Shown one piece after another: positions 23,801 to 35,495 of a DNA stretch of 64,000 nucleotides. This DNA comes from Chalara sp. BL73 (taxonomy: Eukaryota; Ascomycota; Leotiomycetes; Helotiales). A program made the position numbers and the translations under genes. Every line of letters starts with the position of its first letter. The stretch's first letter is position 1. The notes below the pieces were generated by a model. That model saw nothing but the letters and a program-made list of their open reading frames with translations. It was not told the origin of the DNA and did not search any database. The stretch covers positions 124,001 to 188,000 of the forward strand of contig CAKJVC010000193.1 in assembly GCA_918026815.1 (NCBI GenBank), given 5' to 3'.

Positions 23801-25845
23801 AGTCCAAATGAGTGGCTGATAGCAATGAACCACTATCACAATAAACAAATATCCCTATGCCACAGCTTAGCCTTTTCTTAATCTAAAAAATGGAACACCT
23901 TTTCAAAGTTTTAAACGCTATGTCTTAAAGCGGACAGCCGCCAAGACGTGTTACTTATCACAAAACCACCAAGTACAGGAGACTGAAACACTAGCAATAT
24001 CGCCGGTACATCCACAGTTTGGGTTCGACTCACTAACCAGGGCTTTAACTACAGATAAGCCGAGCCGAAGAATGGAGGCTCTTTACCGGACCCTGCGAAT
24101 TAAATTTCCGTTTTAGAGATATAGTTTGGCAAGACGGGCAGTGATATCATCAGCTATGGGGCCGTTAGTTGGCCCATGTCAGAATATTTGAATCTCTGAA
24201 GGTAGCAAACCTTCCCCGGTCCGCGACCGGACAAAGTTATAGAAGCATGGCTCCTGTCCTACTTGCTCGGTCCCGTCAACATTGTAGAAACATGGCTCCT
24301 GGCATTCAGATGATGCTGACTAGGAAAAGTCAGTCTCTGCTTTACGTGGAAGTATCCTAGCGCAGAAAATAATTAGATACTAGTGGGCAGCAAGGTAGAT
24401 ATTCGTTTCAAGGTGTACCTATTCGGATCTTGTAGCTGCGACAACGGGGAAATTTAGACATCTTGGGTCAAATTTTCCCAAAGTTGAAAAGAAATTTGAG
24501 AACCTTCGCTACTGACAGAAGGACTGTAGGATACCGGGAGTTGATGTAAGTTACATTATGAGGTGGGCATTGATTTTGACATCCACAGGGAGGAAAATCT
24601 TTTGCTTACCTCCCCACAGCAACGCAATGCTAGAGCTTTCTCAGGACTCCGTAAAAGTGATGCTGATATGTAATTTTAGATGGTTAGAATACCAAATCTG
24701 CCTTCTCTAACTTACCAGGACCACGAGCGCAACGATGAATACGATATACATCATGGTATGGCTTAAGAAGGGCAACTTTGTCTCTCATGAGCGGCCGCTG
24801 TGCAATCTTCACGTCAGCAACGAAGGTCTTCCAAGAAAACTCAACATGCTCCATACCTCGAATCGATTGAGCCTAGGAGCACTCGTCCAAGGTTCCTGCT
24901 GCGTACTTCTGCTTAATCTATACTTCCATCTACGTTCATGAATGAGCTCTAGCGCCAATTCTAGTTCCAAGGCATTCCGGAAGCCTGTATATACACTACT
25001 ACAAGTCCTAAACGGAACCATTTAGTGGAATTGTTGGGAAGATATTGTATGCCAAGAACAGAACCGTTTAGGGAGAAGCTTTCACTGGGAGTTACTTACC
25101 AATGCTCCAGTCTTCCGCTATCCACATGTGTAGACTGCATACCAATCCTCGAACCAGATGAATTTGATGGAGGTTGGCTTGCACTCCAGCGATCATCGAC
25201 CAGAAACTGTGTACTCTGGCCGTAGATGGTGTTCATCTTGATTAACTAGGAATGGTGATGCCGTATGAAGTGGATGGAAACTTGGTAAACAAACAGAATA
25301 ACCTGCAGAATAAGAAAAAGTAATGCGGTTTTCATGAGCGTTTCGGTATATACCATAGTTGTATGGGAGTAGATCTTTGAAAAGAGAGAGAAAGAGAGTA
25401 CTAGTAATGCTGGGTAGCCGAGGAAGGCACGAATCTTGTAGTTACACCCAAAACCATACTATGAGGCCACAAAGTAGTCGTGGCCTCCATTTTAGAACAT
25501 CCACTTGGGAAGGTGCAGGATTACTAAATTAATACAATAAAAGCACGGTTTCAGAACCTGATGGAAATTACAGGCGTATCTTGGACATGGAGCACTTGTC
25601 GGAGCTAGAATTTGAGATATCATACTGACAAGGCCTAGCTCTATTTATCCATTCTTCTATCAACATTTCGTTTGCATTGTCAGAGCATTTCAATCTCTTG
25701 ACCTCCCTCCTTTTTGGAGCTCCATTGGCCCTCATTGGTTCTCTCTTAAGTCCTCCATTTTAGGTAGCGTCTTGCGGACTTCTCTGTATTTGGCCTCCGC
25801 GAATTTGCCTATGTCCCTCATTTTGCCGTCAATAGGATGTGGGGT
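20865..25845. other. 5-kb gene-poor convergent region with decayed sequence
   Basis: Lies between the 3' ends of the PP2C and ZIP transporter genes. Apart from the ankyrin-like relic noted separately, frames on both strands break every 40-120 codons. A short direct repeat (AGAA-CATGGCTCCTG, one mismatch) occurs at about 24241 and 24285. No terminal repeats or transposase could be recognised. The tract looks like old, degraded sequence. Confidence 0.5.
22141..22492 (+). pseudogene. Possible ankyrin-repeat gene relic
   Basis: In the frame starting at 22141 the translation contains AKKRSELIKAVDAGKQE, LDLNA and CASSITNLKI. After two stops and a gap come GHNGG and AGADTALAGK, fragments that match the AGADxxL and GHxxxVxxLL rhythm of ankyrin repeats. 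Stops interrupt the frame at 22225, 22319 and 22471. Ankyrin arrays often end fungal NACHT/NLR proteins, so this may be the tail of a dead NLR gene, but the similarity is judged by eye and weak. Confidence 0.3.
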
Positions 25846-27268
25846 TCAAGCCCATTTTCCCAAAACAGCCATGAGACCTGCGCCGAGACACATGCAACTG
25901 AAAGCAAACATCATCATTTTGATAGAGCTTTTCCTCATCTCGTGATTAAACATGAATTCGTGAGCCATTAATTCCACTAGGCCAGTGTATATCAAGATCC
26001 CAGCACTAATAGCATCGAAGACGCCATTCACTATCATCGTCCTTTGGCTGCCAGGTGAGAATGTAGCACGGACACCAAGTCCTATTGCAATTGCAATGGG
26101 TGTTGAGAACCCATAAGCGGTTCCTAAGAACCATGGCATCCACTTCTTTGACCGTGGCCATCTGGCTGTGGCGAGTCGGGATCCCAGACCCAAGCCTTCA
26201 AATGTTTGGTGAAAAACAAGAACGATATATAGGACAGTGAAGTTGTCACCAGCAACAGCTAGGCTGAGGCCAATGAAGACGGAGTGAAACAACACACCGA
26301 ACTCTAGGATGAAGAGTCCAGTCAACTGGGCTGCAAAATGATTATCACTCACATCGTGATCGCGATGGTGACCCAAATGATCTTCACCCCCGGGAGGATA
26401 GCTGAAATCATTTGGTCTGACTGGGACACTTTGATGATGCGTCTGATGAGATCCAGGTTCAGGCTTAGAAGCACCCGTACCAGAATCCGTCTCAGAAATG
26501 CTATTAGATCCAGGAGAGTTGTCATTCTTATGACGCTCATGGGAATTAGGGACGAATAAATACGATTGTGAGTTTTCACTGCTGTCGAGATCATTTCGTA
26601 CTCGATTCGGTGGGGACGCTGCCATCTGCATCTGATTTTGTTCAATGTTACGTTTCTCAACCTGCCTCATATAATCACTTGAAGGGTCAAGCGCTTCTAC
26701 GTCATGATTGTGAGACGTGCCAAATACGTCAAATCGTGCTGCTAAAAGTTCGATAAAGAACATGAGGAATATGGTCATAAGAACTATTCCTTGCGCGTAG
26801 TCATAATCTGTGATAGGTCCTGTTAAGCAAGGCGAATTGAGATTTGCATTTGCCGGTGAGAGTAGCTAGAATATGTTAGCTCTCCAAGGTATGTGTCTCT
26901 TTGAAGTCATTGTAAATGAGCATGGCGACCCGCGATTCAACAGCACGCGAGGTAGATAAAGCACTTACATGTATGAAAGCCGTTGCTACTATTACTCCAG
27001 ATCCGAAGTATTTTGTTATGAAGAATGCTAACGGAGGGACACGCATGCGTTTCGTTCGAGCAGCTGCAATTGGCAGCAATGCACCTATTCATGGAGATTA
27101 GCGGTGCGGTCAATGGTCACCAAACAGGATTATGCCCAAATTACCTAGCAATGAACCAAACCCAATCACAAAAATTGAAGATATCCGAAGCCCCAGTCGT
27201 CCGTCAAACTCATTCCCACTGCCACATTCATATTCTATCGTGTAGGTTTGGCCGAGTGCATCAGCCAT
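25846..27268 (-). CDS. ZIP-family zinc/iron transporter
   Basis: Three exons, 27268..27145, 27084..26969 and 26865..25846, encode 419 residues. Eight transmembrane stretches can be counted: three before and five after a long cytoplasmic loop (about 120-235). That loop is disordered and holds a His/Asp metal-binding patch (GHHRDHDVSDNH). TM4 carries HSVFIG and TM5 carries HQTFEG, the paired His motifs that line the ZIP metal path. The last residues LMAVLGKWA are the typical C-terminus. It should move Zn2+ (possibly Fe2+) into the cytosol across the plasma membrane or a vacuolar membrane. It resembles yeast Zrt1/Zrt2, but I cannot say which. Intron 2 (103 bp) is longer than most here. The short N-terminus may lack an upstream exon. 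Confidence 0.85.
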
Positions 27269-28842
27269 AATGCGGCAATACTCGCTCCAAGTCTTAAGCT
27301 TTGTACTTCTTTATTTTGTGCTGCCTCGGTGATATCTGAGTCGCCGTGACCTGGCAAGCAGTCTCGGGGTGCTTCTTGTTGAGGCTTGCCCAATCCTCAG
27401 TAGAGTTGAGGTGGGGAATTGGCCGATATTTGTCGGAGAAGCTGGAGCGTGAAGCAAGTCGAAGAGAGTTTTTGCATAGCATTAAAAGGTGAAGTGTTTA
27501 ACAGCAGAATGTCTGAAAATGGTGTGAGCTTGCTTCTGGACAATGTAAGAGGGTATCTTTTAGATTTTTCATCAGTTTGGACATACTTGGGTGTTTTTCA
27601 CTGACTCCACCATTGGTTTTGATCACACTCACTCAACTCTTTGCAGTTAGCCAGTTCCGGAGGGATTGAATCTCCACGGCAAGCGATAGTGTGGTTGTAC
27701 AAGAGAGTTTATAGTTTATAGGGAGATTCTAGGGAGGGTGAGCTGGGTAAGAAATATGGGTGGTGGGGGAAGGACACAGCTGCTATTCAAAAACAACTTT
27801 TAGATCTGTAATGCGCAACCGCAAAACACCTTGATGGCCAGGCCCCGGCCAGGGTCATGATTGTTATCGACGTGTGTTAAGCGAAACCAGATCAAAGATA
27901 ATAAATGAAAATAGTCACAAACCTTTGACCCTCATCACTCTTTCCTCTCTACCATACTCATTGGCGGCTATTTCATTTCAATATACTAATCATCATCAGC
28001 ATCCCAAAACGGCGTCTTTGTGGTTCAGCTCTTGGTGAAGGGCTGTTGCCATGGTTCACGCAGATCTGGAAGCCGCCGGTTCTGGTTTCATCGGCCCGGT
28101 GCACGATTCCGGCGGCCCAGTAATTCTGTTTCGAGAAGGTGGCTGCATTCTGCTTATTCCTTCAAGAGGACAGGGTAATAGAAGATCTCTATTGTAAGGA
28201 AGCATGAAAGGTGCTAGGTTTCGTTATAAAAAGTAATCTCATCGCACAAGTGTGGTGTGAGACGTGGGATGGTCAAACAAGCACTTCAGCTGACCCCTCT
28301 CTCATCCTTGGTGATGGGCAACAACCAATCAGCGATAACATATTTTCAGCATCCTTCTACAACATGTGACTAGAGGGTACATCTGTGAGACGCTTCGAGG
28401 GGACACAAGTAACACAAATAATTTCTCGTGGTCTATCAGTCTGACTTAAGATTGACAGGCTAGGCTTTCCAAGAAGCCCGTTCGTGTCCTCTACTCAGGG
28501 TTATATCCTTTGAAAGTACACCTGTGGTCCTAAGCCTAAACATTTAGTTCCTTCCTGAGCATAGGGTGAGCTGGTATAAAGTTACTCTAGTGTAACGGCT
28601 GGCAAGAACAGGTTTGCATGCCCCATATCAGTTTTCTCTGTGTTGTTTATTGCCTTTATGCATGGGGCGTTTCTCTATATCTTAGGCCCTTGGAGCTTTG
28701 CTTTTGATCAAGTCACAAACCTTGTCTAATAACAAGCAGATATTTTTGAGCATTGTGGCAGATGCCGAAATCCGCCATGAGTAGAACGTTGACGGTTTTT
28801 TTCATGTTTTGAAATCTCCATAATTGTGCGCGGCTGTTGTGT
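27269..28842. other. Intergenic, 1.6 kb
   Basis: Upstream of the ZIP gene and downstream of Mdm10. A 48-codon frame starts at ATG 28051 (context GCCATGG) and ends at 28197. Its product (Gly-rich, VILFREGGCILLIPS) is unrecognised, and I would not call it a gene. Otherwise nothing seen. Confidence 0.5.
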
Positions 28843-30082
28843 TCATGACGAGTACTGCAACTCTAAGCCTAACGCTCGGAAGGGCTGGTCTCTTCTCTTC
28901 ATATCGATGGACGATCCCAAAGTAAACATTAACTCCTTAATTCTGCCTTCCCACAGAAGCCCAAGTCGCCAGTTTTGGTCGATTCTCGCCTTCAGTACGC
29001 CTGCTACTTCTTCAGGCTCTGGAACTGCAGGCTTTACAATGTCATCTAGCTTCCAAGCAAGCTTAGCAGCCATGCTTCGTTCTCTTTTCTTCTCGACTTT
29101 TTGCTTCATTCGCCATAATTCACAGCCAATCATAACGTCACTCTCATAGCTGTAGACATTGAAGTCAAATTTTGAGCACAGCGAAAGATCTCTACCAGCC
29201 TTCACAGCGTAAGTCGTGCTTATGTTTCCCATCAATGGATTCAACGTCAATGTCGCCGTCAGTGGAAGTCCCTTATGCGCGGGTAATGTCGCAAACCTTC
29301 CTCCAAAACTAACGCCACCCGACTTATTCAGCGCACCGTAGTACATTTCTGCACCGGCACTAAACCGCCCATAAATTCGGTCCTCCGTCCTCGGTGGCTC
29401 TTTCCGTTCATCCCTAGGATCTGCTCCAAAATTATACAGACCTCTCAGCCCAATAAGTCCTCCATCCGTAGAATACAGAGTCTCTGTACTATACTTCCCA
29501 ACGTCATGCTGATGCAAACCTAATATCGTTCCGCCATTGCGCATCCGGCTATCACTCACGGCAGATAACTTCAGCTGCTGGGTGGGACTCAGACGCCGCA
29601 GATATAAAGCTTCTAGCGTGCTGAGCGGGAGATATAATCGTCCATACAACAGCGTGTCTCGTGCATCTATGCGTTTCCCTGCATGCCATTGCTCCCATTC
29701 CCAAGACTCATCTGGTTTCCGTAATTCTTGTATCTGTCGGTACCCACGTATTACATCATGTAGATCGATCTTGCTGCTTTGAGATATTGTGCGTAGCGGG
29801 CATGAGCTGTAGAGGTAGGAGAATGAACCGTCGACTAGCCCTACGCTCCCAAGATTATATGAAGTAGCGAAATTCGGTGATGAAAGAGAAGATACATTAA
29901 GTCGTAAGCCGCGAGGAGTTTCAAAGTCAAGAAGAGCTTCCACATAATTAGCACAGTCCATAATGATTTATAAGGGATGTAATACCTCGCGCTGTGGCCG
30001 TCAATTGCGAATAAGAATTCTCATAGTTCCAATTAGAAGCGTTATAGAACGCATGCTGCACATAATCCATAAACTCCAACAT
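28843..30082 (-). CDS. mdm10: Mdm10, ERMES and SAM beta-barrel subunit
   Basis: Exons 30082..29986 and 29936..28843, with a 49-bp intron (GTATTA..GAAG), give 396 residues. The N-terminus [19 protein letters not shown] and, across the splice, [16 protein letters not shown] are hallmarks of the family; the last residues GLELQYSS form the beta-signal of a mitochondrial outer-membrane barrel. [15 protein letters not shown] is another conserved block. Mdm10 anchors the ER-mitochondria encounter structure (with Mmm1, Mdm12 and Mdm34) and also joins the SAM complex in Tom40 assembly. The protein is somewhat shorter than many Pezizomycotina orthologues, probably from a short variable loop. It lies head-to-head with Mrt4, 231 bp between start codons. 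Confidence 0.93.
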
Positions 30083-30313
30083 CTTAGAAACGAAAAAGCC
30101 GTCAATCGTCTATAAACCGTCCTCACATCCCCATATGCAACAAAAGTGATGTCTGCTTCTGCGATCAACAAATCCGTACAGGATCAATTCTTGGCGCGGC
30201 CGCCTACCCCACAAAAAGGTTATCGTTGCGATAAACTATTTTTTCCCAAAAGTTATCTGAACATCAAATCGACCCCTCGCCAACACCTCATATCCTCCTA
30301 TACAACAGCAAAA
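30083..30313. promoter_or_regulatory. Divergent promoter, mdm10 / mrt4
   Basis: A 231-bp spacer between two outward-facing start codons. It must serve as promoter and 5' UTR for both genes. A GCGGCCGC site lies near 30197. Confidence 0.5.
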
Positions 30314-31143
30314 ATGCCGAAGTCAAAGCGCGCAAAGGTCGTACACCTTTCGAAGGTTGACAAGAAGGGAAAGGAAGGGACGATAAAGCTCTTCAACAAC
30401 GTGCGAGAATCCCTCGACAAATACCAATACTGCTTCGTCTTCTCCGTCGAGAATATGCGCAACACCTACCTCAAAGACGTCCGTACCGAATTTTCCGATA
30501 GCCGGTTTGTCTCCCCCTCGCCGTTTCCCCGGGTGCCTTTATTCCAAGAATGACATAAGCTAATTGATTGGTAAAGATTATTCTTTGGCAAGACAAAGGT
30601 CATGGCCAAAGCCCTCGGCACCGCACCTGAAGACTCGCACCAGCCCGGCTCATACCACCTCTCTCCTCATCTCCACGGCGACAAAGGCCTGCTCCTCACT
30701 AACCGCTCCCCCGCCGACGTCACCGCCTACTTCAACTCCATGTGTAAGACCGACTTCGCGCGCGCCGGCACCGCAGCTACCCGCGACTTCACCATTCCCG
30801 CCGGAATCGTATATTCCCTGGGCGGCGAAGTGGACGCGGCAGACGACGTACCCATTGCACACAGTCTGGAACCCGAGCTGAGGAGATTGAATATGCCGAC
30901 GAGCTTGGTGAAGGGCAAGGTTACGCTACAGAACCCGTATTCTGTGTGTAAGGAGGGAGAGGTTCTAGATAGCAGGCAGACGAGGTTATTGAAGCTGTTT
31001 GGCGTTGCTACAGCGGAGTTCACGGTCAAGCTAGTTGCGTATGTATCTCAATTGCAAACTGTTCTATACTCTTATTGACAGAAAATAGGTACTGGAGCGC
31101 AGCAACAAGTGAAGTCACAGAAGTAGATGCAATGGAAGAATAG
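30314..31143 (+). CDS. mrt4: Ribosome assembly factor Mrt4
   Basis: Three exons, 30314..30504, 30577..31038 and 31089..31143, give 235 residues. The start [20 protein letters not shown] and the join [16 protein letters not shown] across intron 1 are diagnostic, as is the short acidic end TEVDAMEE. Mrt4 is a nucleolar paralogue of stalk protein P0 (uL10). It occupies the P0 site on pre-60S particles until replaced in the cytoplasm, and lacks the long P0 acidic tail, as here. The frame is open upstream of 30314, but 30314 is the family start and has a good context (AAAAATGCC). Confidence 0.93.
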
Positions 31144-31735
31144 AAATTAAGCACGCATTGTCGATTCTCTATCATACAGTTAGGAGTTTGGTCGGCGTTC
31201 AAGGCGCTACCTTCATTATTGAAAATCAAAAGAGCAATTGCGCATCGCATGGCTGCTGAACTATCTTACCACCCACAAAATTCCCATTGGTGTTTTCTGA
31301 TAATACAAACAAGAACCTTTTTTGTGCCTGGTTTTAGTTGGTCAGATGCAGGCTTACCTCTGACCTACCTCCCTAGATTTGCCAGTCGATTCATAACCTT
31401 TTGGTTTTGGCGCTGACTTGCGATGTGCGAGAATGATTGGGATACAACAGCCGAAAAGCTGCTTAGCCTTAGGAAAAAGATGTGAGAATGCTGCAAGGTG
31501 ATACAGGCATGGTATGCCAAGCTAGGAGATCCAGTCTGTAATCGTGATTTCCAGGATCAATTGAAATATTCCAAGGAGTAGCTTTTGTTTCCGGTTATGT
31601 AGGCGCCTGTGAGACAATACTACCTTGGCAAACGTGCATCGAGAAATAGCTTACCCTTGTTGATGAAGGGAAGAAAAAGTAATACTCGAGAAACCCACCA
31701 AGATGACAGGAAAGAGAAGTTCCTTCTCGCCGTCT
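31144..31735. other. Convergent intergenic region
   Basis: Holds the 3' ends of mrt4 and U1-70K transcripts. No gene seen. Confidence 0.55.
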
Positions 31736-33325
31736 CTAGTATCGTCGTAGCTTGCGTGGGTCTTCTCCGTAGCCATTGTCCTCATAAGGTCTCTTGCGTG
31801 GCTCTTCTTCTCTTGGTCGACCACCATAGGCATCGCGGTCCCTATAACCACCATCTCTGGGTCTTACCGGCTCCATATTGCTACCACTTCCACCACGGGG
31901 AGCATCACGATCCCCATAGCCTCGACTACTGCTTCCACGATAGCCACCATTTCTGTCATCGTATGAGCGGCTGCCACCTCGAGAATCAAACCCACCAGCT
32001 GGCGCTGAGCTGCCGGAACCGTTGCGATCTGGAGAGCCTGCGCCACCATATCCTCCTTTATTAAAGCCGCCGCCGCCGCCATACCCACCAGAGCGTGCGC
32101 CGCCAGGTCCAGCAGGAGCATTGATAGGGGGCGCATACCCATTAGAGCCACCAAATCCACCATTGCGTGGAGGGCCTTGGAAACCAATGCCTCCTCGTCC
32201 GCCTCCATAGCCGCGATCTTGAAAGCCACCACGACCGCCTCCATACCCACCTCCTTGCCGTCCGCCGTCGAAACCACGAGAGCCTCCACGGAAACCACCT
32301 CGAAATCCACCTGGTCCACCTGGAGCTCCACCAAACCCTCCAGGACCGATTGGGCGAGCGGGGATTGCTTTGGTGTAGCCACGGCCGCCGAGACCACCTC
32401 CAAACCTGCGAGGTTTCCATCCTTTGACCGTACGACCACGTTCCACATCTACCTTTATGCGACGATCCTTGATACGTATCCCATCACAATTTTCTAATGC
32501 AGCTGTTCACAAAGCGCGAGCAAGGCGCGATTGTCAGTCTCTTGGCCCATACTTAACAGACGCCTCGGGTGGAGCATGAAGAACCAAGGAAATGATAGGC
32601 AGCATGAGGGCCATATCTAACAAAAGAGACTTCTTGATGTCCGGTGGTAAGGCTCTGGGGTTAGGGGTGATCTTTTACCTCTCATGTCTTTCTCTCGCTC
32701 ATAGACTACAAATGCATATCCACGATGCTTCTTCTTTTTCTTATTTGGTTTTTCGTCTTGTTTTATATCAACAACAATGCGGATCTGCGAAATGTTAGCC
32801 CGGCAATCAATGTGCTGTAGTGACCACTTACACGTTCAATGGGACCGAAACGACCAAACTCGGCCTCGAGATCCTTCTCTGTAGCCTCGTAGCTCAATCG
32901 AGCAACAATAAGAGTTTTGAAGGCATCACCCCTGATGTTCGGATCATCTTGTGGCTTATCTGCAAAGCATACACGTTAGCACGTAGTCTGCGACAAGAGA
33001 TGAGGTATCCATGGTTTGAACTGAAAACAAAAGTGCTATCGAAACACAAGGGGTGGCGCTCACAGGACACTGGTCCATCTTTCAGTAACTTCTCGAGTTG
33101 TTCCGTCTTCTCCTGCTTGACACGATCTTTACGTTGAAGCCAGCTCTCCGTAGGCACATATTTGTCGGTCTCTTTATATTCCTGTAGTTGGGGAAGGAAA
33201 GCACCGATGCCACCAATGTTTGCCGTCTTTCTCTCCTCTGGCGCGTGGTCTGAGGGAGGCACCCATCGGAGAGGTGGTCGGGGTGCAAAGAGCGCAAGGA
33301 GGTTTGGGGGAAGTTTATCTGTCAT
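31736..33325 (-). CDS. snp1: U1 snRNP 70 kDa protein
   Basis: Four exons, 33325..33064, 32959..32832, 32784..32679 and 32502..31736, give 420 residues. The N-terminal 90 residues, starting [20 protein letters not shown], are the U1-70K N-terminal domain that wraps around the Sm core and contacts U1C. One RRM follows: RNP2 is LIVARLSY and RNP1 is RGYAFVVYE, then [20 protein letters not shown]. The C-terminal half is RGG-like and rich in Gly, Arg, Asp and Tyr ([14 protein letters not shown]), taking the place of the RS/RD tail. It binds stem-loop I of U1 snRNA in 5' splice-site recognition. Introns are 104, 47 and 176 bp; the last, between RNP1 and the rest of the RRM, is long for this genome. 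Divergent from mL43 at 219 bp. Confidence 0.93.
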
Positions 33326-33544
33326 CGTAATGATATCAGCAAGAAACCGTATTAATATCTGATAATGCCCAAAGGGCTGTTGGTGATGATAGGATTAAGA
33401 AAGGAGCTAAAGAGCCAGCATTCATCGTAACGCGAAATCAAAAGGGTGCTCGGACCAACTGAAATTTAGATTACTCACGTGACTACTACTGAGTTCAATG
33501 TCACATTCTATGGACCTTTTTTTTAAGAAGAGGACACTCACACA
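33326..33544. promoter_or_regulatory. Divergent promoter, U1-70K / mL43
   Basis: A 219-bp spacer between outward-facing start codons, with no coding potential seen. Confidence 0.5.
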
Positions 33545-34064
33545 ATGACGGTACTGGGAATCAGGAAGGCGACAGTGGGCCAGGTAATTACATTTTACAC
33601 CATAGATATAAAGTTGGCATATTGATCGGCATACAGAATGGCGTCGGCGCCTTCATCCTCCAATGCAAACGGCTTGACTTCCACTATTGTGACTGGGCTG
33701 GGAGCTCAAAGGGCATGAAGTACATATCATATCTTCTGTTAGCCTAGTTTTTGTCTTCTAATCTTGCCTTAGTATTTTCCTGCGCACAGCTCTTACGAAA
33801 TTTGCTGCTGCAAATCCGCAAATCGAGATGGTCGTCTCTCCCAGACCCAACAAACACCCAGTCATAATCGGACACTACATTAATGGACGAGAAAAAGCGA
33901 TATGTGTACGAAACCTGGAATCTCTACAGATACTGAAGAAGGCAGAGCTATTACGGGATGCAAGTGGAGAGAAGCTGAAGAAGGTCACGAAGCCAGTAAA
34001 GAGTATCAATGAGAGTGTTAGAGGCGTATGGAGTCCTTACCACGGTGGTGGAATCCATGTATAA
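33545..34064 (+). CDS. mrpl51: Mitochondrial ribosomal protein mL43 (Mrpl51)
   Basis: Three exons, 33545..33583, 33637..33719 and 33773..34064, encode 137 residues. Exon 1 (MTVLGIRKATVGQ) splices to NGVGAFILQCKRLDFHYCDW, then GSSKGMN-IFLRTALTKFA. The conserved end is PNKHPVIIGHYINGREKAIC, followed by ESVRGVWSPYHGG. This matches mL43/Mrpl51, a thioredoxin-like-fold subunit of the mitochondrial large ribosomal subunit. Both introns are 53 bp. The second splice was chosen because only GTACAT..CTTAG keeps the frame; the more obvious CACAG acceptor would not. Confidence 0.92.
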
Positions 34065-34559
34065 GATGACGGGGACAGCTGTATCATATGTGTATGCATC
34101 TAAGGCGTTGGGGATGGCGTGCGCAGTCTATGGTTCGTAAATTCTAGGACATGAAGGATATGTTTGGGGCATAAACGGTCTTCACACCCTGTAAATGGCC
34201 TAGCAAGCATTGAATCAGAATCAGAGTTTGATAATGGTTTTATTCAGAGCTATATTCCTATTTTAACTCAAACTAAAAAAGATCTACGATAATTCATCCT
34301 GTTTGGAATACAACCATTCTCGGACCTGGTATCATCTTGGATGTCGGCTGTATAGTGAAACCACACAAGAAAACCTGTCGACGTCCAAGCAGAGGACTCT
34401 TTCTAGGAGCGGAATTTGTCATAGATATATTTTAATAGTGGATAAGTTAGGGAGAACCTGCAAAGCTAGTATGTATAGAGCCAACATGGGATCAGAATGA
34501 CCTAGCCCACCTGTTCCAGAGTTCACTCATTTCTCTGAAGGGTTCCTCTACGGTCAGGA
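34065..34559. other. Convergent intergenic region
   Basis: Between the stop codons of mL43 and triosephosphate isomerase; AT-rich, with no gene seen. Confidence 0.6.
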
Positions 34560-35495
34560 CTACAAGTGGCTGTTAATGATATCGACAAAAGCAGGTTTGA
34601 GAGAAGCTCCTCCAACCAAGAACCCGTCGATATCTGGCTGGGTGCTCAAGTCCTTGCAGTTCTTATCACTGACACTGCCACCATATATAATTCTTGTATT
34701 TTCGGCGGCATCCGGGCTGACCTCTTTCTTTAACCAGTCCCGAATAGCTGCATGTACCTCTTGTGCCTGTTCTGTGGTAGCAACCTTTCCTGTACCAATG
34801 GCCCAGATTGGCTCATAAGCAATGACAATCTTGGACCAGTCTGAAACCTTCTCAGCAATAGCTTTGAGCTGCTTGGTGACTACATCAATTGTTTTGTTTG
34901 CCTCTCTCTCCTCCAAACTCTCACCGCAGCAGAGAATAACGCCGATGCCACCATCCAGTGCAGCCTTGGTTTTGGCAGCAATGAAGGAATCGTCTTCACG
35001 CAGAATTGTACGACGTTCAGAGTGTCCAAGTAGAGTCCAGTTGATTTTGCTATCCTTCAATTGGTCGACAGAGATTTCTCCTGTGAAAGCTCCATTTGGC
35101 TTGTCGAAGACATTCTGTGCCGCAACTTCAAGACCGGGTTTCAGGTGCTCACGGGCAAGAAGGAGGTAGAGGGATGGCGGCGCAATGACAACCTCTATTC
35201 ACAGAAAGTTAGCTTTTTGGTAAATAGGGAACATGAGATACCAGGCTGTGTGTAGTTCCTCGAACCTGTTTGCTTTTCTTCCCACAGACCGAATAAAAGA
35301 GATAGATTAGCTTACCAACATTGATATCCAATTTAGCATCATTGAGGTATCCAATAATCTTTTTAATGGACTCAACAGAGCCATTCCTGCACAGATTAGT
35401 TCTGTCCCTCAAGCTCCATCTTCAGGGAGCTTTCTCGACCCCGCCAGCCCTACTCACATCTTGAAGTTACCACCAACAAAGAATTGACGAGGCAT
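34560..35495 (-). CDS. tpi1: Triosephosphate isomerase
   Basis: Three exons, 35495..35458, 35386..35316 and 35194..34560, encode 247 residues, the standard TPI length. Catalytic residues are all present: Asn10 and Lys12 (GGNFKMNG, spliced within the Met codon), His94 (LLGHSERR) and Glu164 ([11 protein letters not shown]), with the phosphate-gripping lid right after the Glu and a final phosphate-binding GGSVS and VGGASL. It interconverts dihydroxyacetone phosphate and glyceraldehyde-3-phosphate in cytosolic glycolysis. Introns are 71 and 121 bp. Confidence 0.97.

Noticed and set aside
20865..25845. Transposon insertion in the long gene-poor tract
   Set aside because: No terminal inverted or long terminal repeats, no transposase, integrase or reverse transcriptase motif could be found by eye.
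31864..32448. 194-codon minus-strand frame
   Set aside because: Alternate frame of the Gly-rich tail of U1-70K; low-complexity codons leave all frames open.
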